A DNA stretch of 64,000 bases, from positions 1-64,000 of the forward strand of contig DFGJ01000038.1 in the NCBI GenBank assembly GCA_002372375.1, read 5' to 3'. Numbering within the stretch: the first letter of the stretch is position 1; the number at the start of each line of letters is the position of its first letter. A program made the translations under genes and the position numbers. A model generated the notes under the pieces. That model did not search any database and had not been told where the DNA came from. It saw only the letters and a list, made by a program, of their open reading frames with translations. Shown one piece after another: positions 9,786 to 18,256 of the stretch. The DNA is from Ruminococcaceae bacterium UBA3753. Its GTDB lineage: Bacteria; Bacillota; Clostridia; Oscillospirales; Acutalibacteraceae.

Positions 9786-10224
9786 GAAAAATACCAATTC
9801 GACCTATTATTTTTCTAATATTTATCAAAAGTAATCTTAAACTACATTAAGAATGATATCACATAAATACAAACACAAACGGAAAAAAATATACCTTAAA
9901 TGTGACAAACCAACCTAGGTAACCATACTAGTTAACGCAATACTATTAAATAAAAATTTTCGAAAAATTATTCGGTTTAAGCCATAAGAATTACCGACGC
10001 ACCTACAAAAACACAAGGCAGAAAGCTCCATAACTCTAAACATTCACACACCATTAGCGTTAGACAAGAATTACAAACACCTGGAAACTATAAAAGCATA
10101 TCGCCACGGCTGAGCTGCACCAATATAACAAAGACAAACGTACAGCAGAATAAGGGAAGAGCCTGCATTAAAAAATATTTAATAAACACTAATCAAATAA
10201 GACAAACTTAACACTAAAATCACC
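9786..10224. other. A/C-rich spacer
   Basis: About 440 bases upstream of the GlpA-like gene. It is notably rich in A and C on the plus strand. The short stretch aaggcagaaagc near 10016 also occurs in the tandem array at 19.5 kb and may be a decayed copy of that element. No gene or clear promoter was found. Confidence 0.5.
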
Positions 10225-11250
10225 CTACGAATATGGCTTAATTAATGAAAAATCTACTGGATAAATTTTGTTCGAGAGCTTCTCGAATGAAAAACCCTGT
10301 TCTTTTAAACCATCAATAATTTTCGGGAGTGCCTCGACAGTAGTCGTTTTTGGTTTAGAATCGTGCATAAGAACAACAGCAGTGTTATAATTCTTAGAAT
10401 TTTTCAGAACACTATCTACACATTTACTAACTGGGGTAACAGTTCGACTTATTGCATCATTATTGCAGAGATTCCAATCAAAGTAATCAAAACCACGCCT
10501 TACCATCTCAGATATTATCTCTCTGTAATTTCCTTTGTTAAACCCATTTTTTGAACCGCCTGCAAACCTAAATATACTTGGTTTCACTCCTGTTACATCA
10601 TGTATTAATTTGTATAGTTTATATATATCTTCTAAATAACTTTCTACATTTTTATAAATCTTTTTGAAATCGTGCGTGTAGCTATGCATTGCTATAGTGT
10701 GGCCTTCAGCCACTATTCTTTTCATACACTCTTTCCCAAACTGACTGAAATTTCCAACTACAAAAAAAGTAGCCTTAATATTGTACTTTTTTAAGATATC
10801 CAAGACTTCTGGAGTCCGCTCAGAAGGGCCGTCGTCAAAAGTCAGATAAACTGTCTTTTCTAAAATAACTTGCTTCTCAGGACGCTGAGTATAGAAATCA
10901 GGATATAATTTCGAATAATCTTTTATCGAGACACCTGTGGGTTTAAAGGCTCCAACTTCTTTCGCTTTTGAATTTAAGTCGACGCCTTCCTTACTAGAAT
11001 TTTCAATCATGACATTTTCGTTTTCATTTGGCGGGACATCTTCTGACCTTGACTTAGCTACTTCTTCAGTGGAAACTAAAGGAGTAACGACACCTGATCT
11101 ATTTTTTCCCCCCCTATAAACAAAACACACCACTGCAAAAGTGACAGAAATCAGCAAAAAAAGAACTATAGCAAAAAATGTAAGCTTGTGTGCAAAAAAT
11201 TTTTCTTTAAAAAATAACACTACCTTGTTTTTAGAAGACTCATTGACCAT
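10225..11250 (-). CDS. Membrane-anchored polysaccharide deacetylase (NodB domain)
   Basis: 341-aa protein with a short cytoplasmic N-terminus, one transmembrane segment (about 18-45) and an extracytoplasmic NodB carbohydrate-esterase-4 domain. Family motifs are TFDDGPS (metal and catalytic Asp), MHSYTH (metal His pair), FRFAGGS, FDWNLCNND and VVLMHDS. It probably removes N-acetyl groups from peptidoglycan or another cell-surface glycan, outside the membrane. In motif 3 the usual Pro is Ala (RFAGG rather than RFPGG). The start is ATG at 11250, since the TTG at 11256 is only two codons upstream and neither has a strong RBS. It stands alone downstream of the AAA+ pseudogene. Confidence 0.88.
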   Translation of the reverse strand: MVNESSKNKVVLFFKEKFFAHKLTFFAIVLFLLISVTFAVVCFVYRGGKNRSGVVTPLVSTEEVAKSRSEDVPPNENENVMIENSSKEGVDLNSKAKEVGAFKPTGVSIKDYSKLYPDFYTQRPEKQVILEKTVYLTFDDGPSERTPEVLDILKKYNIKATFFVVGNFSQFGKECMKRIVAEGHTIAMHSYTHDFKKIYKNVESYLEDIYKLYKLIHDVTGVKPSIFRFAGGSKNGFNKGNYREIISEMVRRGFDYFDWNLCNNDAISRTVTPVSKCVDSVLKNSKNYNTAVVLMHDSKPKTTTVEALPKIIDGLKEQGFSFEKLSNKIYPVDFSLIKPYS

Positions 11251-11316
11251 AAGCAAACCCGAAACAAAAAAAGATTTAACGCAGTACCAACAACAGTATT
11301 ATAGCACAAAACAACA

Positions 11317-13236
11317 CTACTTTTCAGATACGAAAACACCATCAGCACCTTTTTCTTTGTCCCAATGTAAAAACATTTTTTTAACTTTTGGGTTCTTACT
11401 GTAAAATTCATCGATAATAGGTGTAAAATGTCCGGTCAAAGCTGAAAGCGACCTACCATTCAGTCTCAAATTTTCTAAAAATTGTGCATACGATTTTAGG
11501 CTGTCTTCATCCCAGACTATTTCTGCCCCATTAACTTTTTTGTAGTATCTACCGGTAATATCTTCGAGGGATTTTTTTACAAAAGCCGCACAAGACTCAG
11601 CGTTAAATGGTTCAAATTCTACAATGCAGTCATTGTAACGGTTTGCCAAGCTGCTTTCCAGATCCTGTATATCGTTGAGAGTCTCATTAGAAGTTATAAC
11701 CACAACTGAGTTATTAGTGGATTTACCGTCAAGTTTTCCTGTGTCAACAAACGCCCGCAAAAACTCATCCATGGAGCTACCAGGGAGCTTCTCACCTTTT
11801 CTTCTCAATTCTCTCCAGTCAATTCCCTGCCTGTTATAATCCCAATACCGCATCTTATCCAGTTCATCAAATGTATACAATGTTGATTTTTCATAAGAAA
11901 TTACTCTTGCTAAGTTGCTTGCCACTTCTTCTTTCATGTATCCATAGTCTTTTGTGTATGGCTTCATAAGACGGTCTCTAGCCGTCAAAGCATTATTGCC
12001 CCTGTCTTCATTCACATCGTCTATACCTAAGGTTACAGATGTTAAATTTAAAAAGCTATTAATTGTATCTAAAATAAGTGACTTTCCAACGCCTGGTGGG
12101 CCAATAAAATAAAGCATTAGCCCTTTATTGTACGGAACACCAAGTTTCTTGGCTTTTAGAACATTGGAAAAATGTGAACGCATTATCTTTATTATCTGAT
12201 CTATTGCCTTATTTTGCCCAATAACCTTACTTTTTAAAAGTTTGCCTAAATCATCTAGCATTTGGTTATAATTGGAAGCATCCATAGTTTTAAAGAGAAG
12301 TTTTCTTACAGGTTCGGTAACAACACTTACAAAATTTGCTATTCCCTCCTTTACAGCAGATCCAGCTTTACTTAAAAACAATAGCAAGCCTGCTGAAAAA
12401 CCATAGGCAAGATTCTTAATTTTTGTCGGTGAAAGTGATTCACTAAACAAACTAGCATAGTACAGAAATTGTGATTCACTGTTTACGCCCGAAATGAAAT
12501 CTGCATAAGCCTCATCAATAGCTTGTATTTCTTCTGATCCCTCCGCAAAATAATTCCCTATTTTTTTTATCTATTGGCAAGTTTCTTCTCTTTTTCTAGT
12601 TTTTCCACATTTTTGTCATGTAAAACCGCATCAGTCTCTACAATTCTGTTTCACTCCCACCTTTCGCCTCTATATAGTCTAGACAAATTCTTCAAGTACA
12701 GTTCATCCCCTGACTTTTTTCTGACACTAGGCATTGACTTTCTGTAATATGGCGTTAAAGGCAAATGGCTGAGAATAAATCTCCCCCATGAACTGTTATC
12801 GACACTATTCTCCCTTATTATTTCATTCACTTCTGCATTACTAAGTTGTACACCACCAGAATCATTTTCGAAGGTAACTTCCTTTTTAAAAAGTGTTTTG
12901 ACGAAGTCGTACATTTCCTCTGAGGTAACTTTATTTCCATTATTACCTTTTCTTAAAGTTACAGCTTTTTCAAAACTGTTACTCATATTGTAGATATTAT
13001 TAAGATTCAGTATGTCAGTAAGTTTTACGCGAAGTTTTAATTTAACAAGACAAAAACCATAAATTGCTTTCTCAAGCTCATTTACGCCGATTATCCATTC
13101 TTTGGCTTTTTTCTGGACTTTCTCATCTATCTTTACATTTATTTAAAGTTTTTGCATTCACAGCACTACCTGAAATCAGTGAAACCGCAAAAGCCCCATT
13201 AACGAATTTCATTAATGCAGCACCAGACTTTTGCAT
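11317..13236 (-). pseudogene. Decayed AAA+ ATPase with signal peptide (paralog 1 of 3)
   Basis: A full-length relative of the two intact AAA+ genes to its right, now broken in at least three places. It starts at 13236 (or 13212) with a signal peptide, MKFVNGAFAVSLISG then SAVNA. A frameshift lies near 13125-13143. The frame then runs open through 12986 to an in-frame TGA at 12651-12653, probably a CGA to TGA change when aligned with paralog 2. It continues in the same frame to ANR and then loses one base beside the eight-T tract at 12561-12568. The last section has a complete AAA+ core: KVIGQNKAID, Walker A GPPGVGKS, Walker B FDELDKM, sensor 1 ITSNET and sensor 2 LNGRSLS. The 377-codon 3' ORF (to 12450) could still be translated, but it has no visible RBS. 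Confidence 0.85.
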
Positions 13237-13366
13237 TTCAAATCACTTCATACATAATAATTAAATCATTGTTCTATGCAATATAAAATTAAAAAAATTG
13301 CAAATAGACAACGTTTTTAGCAAAAAGCTCCGGTCTCTATTACAAAATCTTGCTTTAAAAACAATA

Positions 13367-15313
13367 CTATTTTCCAACTGCAAAAACGCCATCGTCTCCT
13401 TTATCTTTGTCCCAATGCAGAGTGATTTCCTTTACTCCATTATCTTTTTCATAAACATGATCAACTGCTGGGGTCCACTTCTGAGAGATAACTGACAAAG
13501 TTCTACCACTGGTACCTTTTTTTGCTAAATACTTAGAATAAAGTTCCAGATCTTTCTCATCCCAAACAATTCTTATACCTTCTTTCTTTTCATAATATTC
13601 CCCTACTAGATCTTTCATCGCTTTCAAGCAGAAAGCCTTGCAATCCTGTTCATCAAAATCCTCAAAGTCTATGACATCATTTAATTCACGACTGGCAATA
13701 CTAGACTCGTTATTATTTATATCCTCTCTAGTCTCATTTGTAACCTGGAAAACAATACAATTTTCCGTATCGAATTTACCAATTTTTCCTTCATCTACAT
13801 AAACTCTAAGAAGCTCCTGCAGACTAGTACCCGAAAGCTTACCGCCATTTTTAAGAATTTCTGTGGTATTAATACCTTGTTTTTGTCTTTCCCAAGCGTT
13901 CATCTTGTCAGTTTCATCAAATACAAATAATCTACCTGTCGGATTGGTCTTGAGTAGTTGGGTTAGATCAGTATCTTCTACTTTTTTACCAAACCAAGTT
14001 TCCTTAATAACCGGTTTCATAAGTCTATCTACAACGGTATCCGTTTTTAAGCCCCTATCATCAACTATATCTTTCATACCAATTACAGCGGAAGAAACAT
14101 TAAGAAAATCAGCAATTTCTGAAATCATAACCGTTTTACCCAGTCCAGGGTTACCACGCAGTATAATTCTACAGCCTTTTTTAAATGGTTTGCCCAATTT
14201 TTTTGCTTTAACAGCACTAGAATAATACTGCTCTAATCGACTAATAACCTGATCGATCGCTTTTCTTTGACCAATAATTTTTACTTGTAATCTCTTTTTT
14301 AGTCCATTTAACATGGATTTATAATTTTTGGCATTTATAGAACTACGGAACAGATTTTTAACAAAATTTTTTGTTTCGTTTGCTGCTTTGCCAATAGTCT
14401 TAAAAATCGGCAAAAATCTGTTTCCAAATATAGTTAAAAAGGCATATCCAATATTTTTAGCAGTATTGGGTGAAAATAGCGTCGTGATGACTTTATTTAT
14501 TCCAAAACTTCCATGATTAACGAGCATGTCCTCCATTTGAATTTTTTTGACTATATCATTAATTTCCTTTACTAATTGCTTGTCTCCGTCGGCAAAGTAC
14601 AAAGCCAAGCTGACTTTACGGTCGAGCTCATTTTTTTTTAATTCAGCTTCATCAAACGTCCCTCGCATGGTTTCCTTATTTATAATCGCTTGTCGTTGCC
14701 AAAACTCAGGATATATTTTATGTATATTGCTATGGTAATAATATTCGCCTAACTCTTTTTTTAACTCCAAGAGTTCCGGTTTTGCGAAATCAGTTAGAGG
14801 TAAATATCTCCAAACTTTACTAAGTAAACTCTCTTTATACTTTTTTAGATAATCATCAATAATTTTATCTGCGTCTTCATTACTTAAATCAGGTTTATCT
14901 TTAAGCGGCTTATCTTTACCAGGTATAACACCCAAAATGTCATTTACAATTGGCATAATAAATTGTGTCGCAAAGCTTATTGGTCCAGCGTAGTGAGTTG
15001 ATCCTGTTTTTTTATTCAAAAGTTCCGTAAGTTCCTTAAGTTCTTCAGTGTCGTAAAGATCCTCGCCTTTACGAGACAGCATGGCTTTAAAAGCATAAGC
15101 CAAAACTTTCTTCAGTAAATCTAGTTTGATTTTTTGATTGGCACCTTCGTTCATCTCAGATAAAACATGTTCTACCTTCCTATCTATTTCTTCTTTATCT
15201 TTAAACCAGGAAATTTTACTAACATCTATGCCGCTTACAATATTACTAGATATTATAGAACAAGCAAGTGAGCCGCACACGGTCCCAGTCAAAACACGAT
15301 TAAATTGTCGCAT
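13367..15313 (-). CDS. AAA+ ATPase with N-terminal signal peptide (paralog 2)
   Basis: 648-aa lineage-specific protein of unknown function. Residues 1-30 form a signal-peptide-like start (MRQFNRVLTGTVCGSLAC, then further hydrophobic residues). An unrecognised N-domain of about 250 residues follows, then a moderately hydrophobic stretch (287-304) and an AAA+ module. That module has KIIGQRKAID (346-354), Walker A GNPGLGKT (387-394), Walker B FVFDETDKM (463-471), sensor 1 Asn526 and sensor 2 Arg604. The VIGQ entry and sensor 2 resemble the Clp/HSP100 D2 class, and DE-x-DKM resembles torsins. The start at ATG 15313 has GGGGG 7 nt upstream and a good promoter 55 nt further up. Paralogs flank it at 11317-13236 and 16375-18006. 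If the signal is cleaved and 287-304 spans the membrane, the ATPase would face the cytoplasm. If not, it would be exported. Confidence 0.85.
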   Translation of the reverse strand: MRQFNRVLTGTVCGSLACSIISSNIVSGIDVSKISWFKDKEEIDRKVEHVLSEMNEGANQKIKLDLLKKVLAYAFKAMLSRKGEDLYDTEELKELTELLNKKTGSTHYAGPISFATQFIMPIVNDILGVIPGKDKPLKDKPDLSNEDADKIIDDYLKKYKESLLSKVWRYLPLTDFAKPELLELKKELGEYYYHSNIHKIYPEFWQRQAIINKETMRGTFDEAELKKNELDRKVSLALYFADGDKQLVKEINDIVKKIQMEDMLVNHGSFGINKVITTLFSPNTAKNIGYAFLTIFGNRFLPIFKTIGKAANETKNFVKNLFRSSINAKNYKSMLNGLKKRLQVKIIGQRKAIDQVISRLEQYYSSAVKAKKLGKPFKKGCRIILRGNPGLGKTVMISEIADFLNVSSAVIGMKDIVDDRGLKTDTVVDRLMKPVIKETWFGKKVEDTDLTQLLKTNPTGRLFVFDETDKMNAWERQKQGINTTEILKNGGKLSGTSLQELLRVYVDEGKIGKFDTENCIVFQVTNETREDINNNESSIASRELNDVIDFEDFDEQDCKAFCLKAMKDLVGEYYEKKEGIRIVWDEKDLELYSKYLAKKGTSGRTLSVISQKWTPAVDHVYEKDNGVKEITLHWDKDKGDDGVFAVGK

Positions 15314-15366
15314 AAGCAAACCCCCTTTTTTTACCTTTATAAAAATAATAACGGCGACGAGTATAT

Positions 15367-15394
15367 ATTATAACATAATAGAGAAAAAGTCAAA
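15367..15394 (-). promoter_or_regulatory. Promoter for AAA+ paralog 2
   Basis: On the minus strand, TTTGAC (15394-15389) and TATAAT (15372-15367) are separated by 16 nt, about 54 nt before the start codon. The perfect -10 box makes this a confident sigma-A type promoter. Confidence 0.72.
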
Positions 15395-15415
15395 CAATTT
15401 GTTTGTATAGTATAC

Positions 15416-16039
15416 TTAATTTTTATTTCGTAATATCTTTCTGGCCCTTGCGATTTGCTTGTTTATGTATAACCTACTGTCTGTGTTATTTGTAGACTTC
15501 GAAAATTTGCCAAAAAATATATATTGGGAGTCATTCAAAAAATAGCTTAGATCTTTATTACAAAATATAGCTTTAAAAACAACATACACCTTCTTAGACT
15601 CAACACACAGCTCTTCCTTTTCCACTAAAAATGAGTTTTTAGCTAAATACACTCTAAGAAGTTCTTCTTTTGTCATAGGCTGCAAGACTAAACTTTTTTT
15701 AGGGTTCTTTAACCAAGGTGCTTGTTCGATAATATTAACAATATTTTCTGAACCGATACCTGCCATAACAACCGTATCAGCTTCGTTTGGTGAAACTTTA
15801 CTTAATCCTTCAGATAACCTTGGTGATATGGATGCCTCTACACCATACTTTTGTATATTCTTTTTAGCATTCAGTAAAGGCCCGGTTAATCGATCTAATG
15901 CTATGCATGATTCAACAATACCATTTTCAACCAAATAAATCGGCAAATATGCATGATCTGTACCAACATCTACTAAATGCTTAGTCCCTAAATCCACCAT
16001 TTTTGCACAGAGTGCTAACCTTGGTTTTAATTTTATAAT
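15416..16039 (-). CDS. trmK: tRNA (adenine22-N1)-methyltransferase TrmK, ATT start
   Basis: SAM-dependent methyltransferase that makes m1A22 in bacterial tRNAs. The Rossmann motif VDVGTDHAYLPIYL, VVMAGIGSENI and LVLQPMT are characteristic of TrmK. The first ATG in frame (16000) would cut off the N-terminal helix and has no RBS. The frame is open for 13 codons above it, adding IIKLKPRLALCAK, which matches the family's usual LxxRLxxxAxxV start. The only initiator in that stretch with an RBS is ATT at 16039, with GGAG 9 nt upstream, and no ATG, GTG or TTG is available before the upstream TGA. I therefore place the start at ATT (207 aa). The gene sits between two AAA+ paralogs and is unrelated to them. 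Confidence 0.85.
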   Translation of the reverse strand: MIKLKPRLALCAKMVDLGTKHLVDVGTDHAYLPIYLVENGIVESCIALDRLTGPLLNAKKNIQKYGVEASISPRLSEGLSKVSPNEADTVVMAGIGSENIVNIIEQAPWLKNPKKSLVLQPMTKEELLRVYLAKNSFLVEKEELCVESKKVYVVFKAIFCNKDLSYFLNDSQYIFFGKFSKSTNNTDSRLYINKQIARARKILRNKN

Positions 16040-16374
16040 CTTTGTTTTCTCCTGGTGTGTAAATCATCCTAGTGAAGATACAACTGTACAGTAGTGTATC
16101 ACTTTACAGTCTTACTTGCAATATATTCTGGTTATAATATAATTTTTTTTCACAATTAAAGAACAGAATATAAAATAAATAGATTAGAAAACTCTATACT
16201 CACCCGGCAAGGCTTAAGTGCTTTAGGTTGTACATTAATTCTGAAATTACTAAAATTATTGATATTTATCTACTGATATTAACCTTATTAACAACAAAAG
16301 ACACAACAAAGTGTAGCTTGCTGTGTTTTAAATGGCACAAAAAATGTCTATACGCTTCTCACATTGCCGGAAAC
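16040..16374 (-). promoter_or_regulatory. Spacer with probable trmK promoter
   Basis: 335 bases between AAA+ paralog 3 and trmK. On the minus strand TTGCAA (16121-16116) and TACACT (16098-16093), 17 nt apart, form a plausible promoter for trmK. The remaining bases hold no gene that I can recognise. Confidence 0.5.
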
Positions 16375-18006
16375 TTACGCTCCCTTTACATAAACCCCAT
16401 CTTTTTCTGAATAGCACAAAACCATCTTAGAAAGCTTATGATCCTGAGTGTTATTCGATTTATAAAATGTACCCACTGTATCTACCAAATCTCTTAAGAA
16501 AACCTTAATAGTACGTCCACTCGCTTTTTTATCTGCTAAACTCTTTGCCACCTGTTTTAAAGAGCATTCATCCCAAACCAGATCTACACCCAATTTTTTA
16601 TAGAAAGCGACTAAATTTTCCTCAAGGCCTTTAACCAAAAATTTCTCACATGCAGACGAATCAAAGTACTCGAAACTAACAATACAGTCTTTGTAACGAT
16701 CGACCAAACTTTGTTCCAAACTGTTAAACAAACCCTCTTTTGTCTCGTTAGAAGTCATTATAAGAACGGAGTTTTTTAATTCGTATCCCGCAAAATTACT
16801 GGTGTCCATAAACTGTCTGGCAGCTTCATCTATAGAAGAACCCACAAGTCGTCCCTCACTGTTTAATTTTTCCATTTTCTGCAGATTGTAATCGAGAAAA
16901 CGCATTTTATCTACTTCATCAATGTTTAACAAAGTAGGGTAACCGTACGAAAGCAAGGTAGATATTTTGGTCGGAATTTCTCTCTTTTTGTCGTCCAAAG
17001 TTGGTTTTAGGAATCTTGAAATAACGCTAACAGCATTATTACCTTTGTCCTCCACCGCAAGCGGCATGTTCATAGTGATTGTATCTAAATCAAAAAATTC
17101 CTTTATCTCATCCATAACAAGGGTTTTACCCACACCAGACGGCCCAACAAAATATAAAACCATGCCATTATTGTACGGCACCCCCGTCTTTTTAGACAGA
17201 GCCACATTCGCGAAATGCGCGCGAAGCCGTTTAATTATTAACTCTATTGCCTTATCTTGTCCGATTACCTTGGATTTTAGACGTTTTTCTAGTTCTTTTA
17301 AACGCTGATCGTAATTCTCAAATCGCAATGGCTTAGTAAGAAAGCGCTTAACCTGTTTCTTTAAATAATTGAAACCGTCCTTAAATAAACTTGTCACATA
17401 GGAAAACGGTGAACTTGAAAACCACAAGGTAGCAGCGAGCCCAAGTGCAGAAAGATTCTTAGCTTTGTTAGGATTCGCTACCAATATCTTAAAATTGTAC
17501 TTAAGTAAGTCCCAAGTGTCAAAAACGACATTATTAACCAAATTATGTACAAACTTCGAGTTTGCTTCCAATTTTTTCTTAGCATTATTACCAGCAGCTT
17601 TTATTTCACTTTCATAAGCTTCGCTAGATAAAAAAATATTCTCAACAATTTTCTTAGCAGAAAGTTTATTTGTAATCCTACCAACTTCTAACATTCTGTT
17701 GTAATTATACAACTCTCCCTTAAATATTTCACCTATATATTTAATATAATTTTCCGTACCTATTCTATCTTCTAGTTCCCTTAACGAATAAACATACGGA
17801 TCGTAAAAAGGTATATAGCTGAGAAGGTATTTAAGAGTATTTCTAGAATCTCCATCTGTCGGTGCATACTTTTTTATCTCCTCAAGAATTTCTTTTTCTG
17901 TCAATTTTTTATCTGTCTTATTCTGCGCTGAAGCGCTTACAACACCACTAAAAAACATTTGAGTCAACAAACAACCTGATATGACTTTCTTGAACTTTGT
18001 AAACAT
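16375..18006 (-). CDS. AAA+ ATPase with N-terminal signal peptide (paralog 3)
   Basis: 543-aa paralog of the proteins at 11317-13236 and 13367-15313. It has the clearest Sec signal: a basic start MFTKFKK, a hydrophobic core, and VVSASA before a likely cleavage at A27/Q28. After an N-domain of about 150 residues comes a hydrophobic segment (184-204, NLSALGLAATLWF) that may be a membrane span. The AAA+ module then has KVIGQDKAIE (246-255), Walker A GPSGVGKT (288-295), Walker B NIDEVDKM (361-368), sensor 1 Asn420 and sensor 2 Arg498. All catalytic positions are present, so the ATPase should be active if it meets ATP. The start ATG at 18006 has GGAGG 5 nt upstream, and the in-frame TTG at 18018 is part of that RBS. 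Its promoter and start region are tandemly duplicated. The function is unknown. Confidence 0.85.
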   Translation of the reverse strand: MFTKFKKVISGCLLTQMFFSGVVSASAQNKTDKKLTEKEILEEIKKYAPTDGDSRNTLKYLLSYIPFYDPYVYSLRELEDRIGTENYIKYIGEIFKGELYNYNRMLEVGRITNKLSAKKIVENIFLSSEAYESEIKAAGNNAKKKLEANSKFVHNLVNNVVFDTWDLLKYNFKILVANPNKAKNLSALGLAATLWFSSSPFSYVTSLFKDGFNYLKKQVKRFLTKPLRFENYDQRLKELEKRLKSKVIGQDKAIELIIKRLRAHFANVALSKKTGVPYNNGMVLYFVGPSGVGKTLVMDEIKEFFDLDTITMNMPLAVEDKGNNAVSVISRFLKPTLDDKKREIPTKISTLLSYGYPTLLNIDEVDKMRFLDYNLQKMEKLNSEGRLVGSSIDEAARQFMDTSNFAGYELKNSVLIMTSNETKEGLFNSLEQSLVDRYKDCIVSFEYFDSSACEKFLVKGLEENLVAFYKKLGVDLVWDECSLKQVAKSLADKKASGRTIKVFLRDLVDTVGTFYKSNNTQDHKLSKMVLCYSEKDGVYVKGA

Positions 18007-18044
18007 GTAAACCTCCAAAAAATTAAATAAATGTCCTAGGTTCC

Positions 18045-18073
18045 ATTGTACTAAAACAGCTTCTAAAAAACAA
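18045..18073 (-). promoter_or_regulatory. Proximal promoter of AAA+ paralog 3
   Basis: On the minus strand TTGTTT (18073-18068) and TACAAT (18050-18045), 17 nt apart, lie about 40 nt before the start codon. This is the copy nearest the gene in the tandem duplication. Confidence 0.55.
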
Positions 18074-18180
18074 CTATGTAGCTAAAAAAATCTAAAAAAA
18101 GCAATCTACGATCTAATTAAGCTATTTCTTGTTTGTAAACATGTAAACCTCCAAAAAATTAAATAAATGTCTCAGGTTCC

Positions 18181-18209
18181 ATTATACTAAAACAGCTTCT
18201 AAAAAACAA
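18181..18209 (-). promoter_or_regulatory. Distal duplicated promoter
   Basis: Second copy of the same promoter on the minus strand: TTGTTT (18209-18204), 17 nt, TATAAT (18186-18181). Its -10 box is perfect, unlike the proximal copy (TACAAT). It would drive a longer leader that includes the six-codon frame at 18142-18122. Confidence 0.55.
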
Positions 18210-18256
18210 CTATGTAGCTAAAAAAATTTAAAAAAGTAATCTACGATCTAATTAAG

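Noticed and set aside
11317..13236. Programmed frameshifting or TGA recoding in AAA+ paralog 1
   Set aside because: Three separate lesions are needed, and TGA is used as a normal stop elsewhere (for example infA and ruvX), so a pseudogene is simpler.
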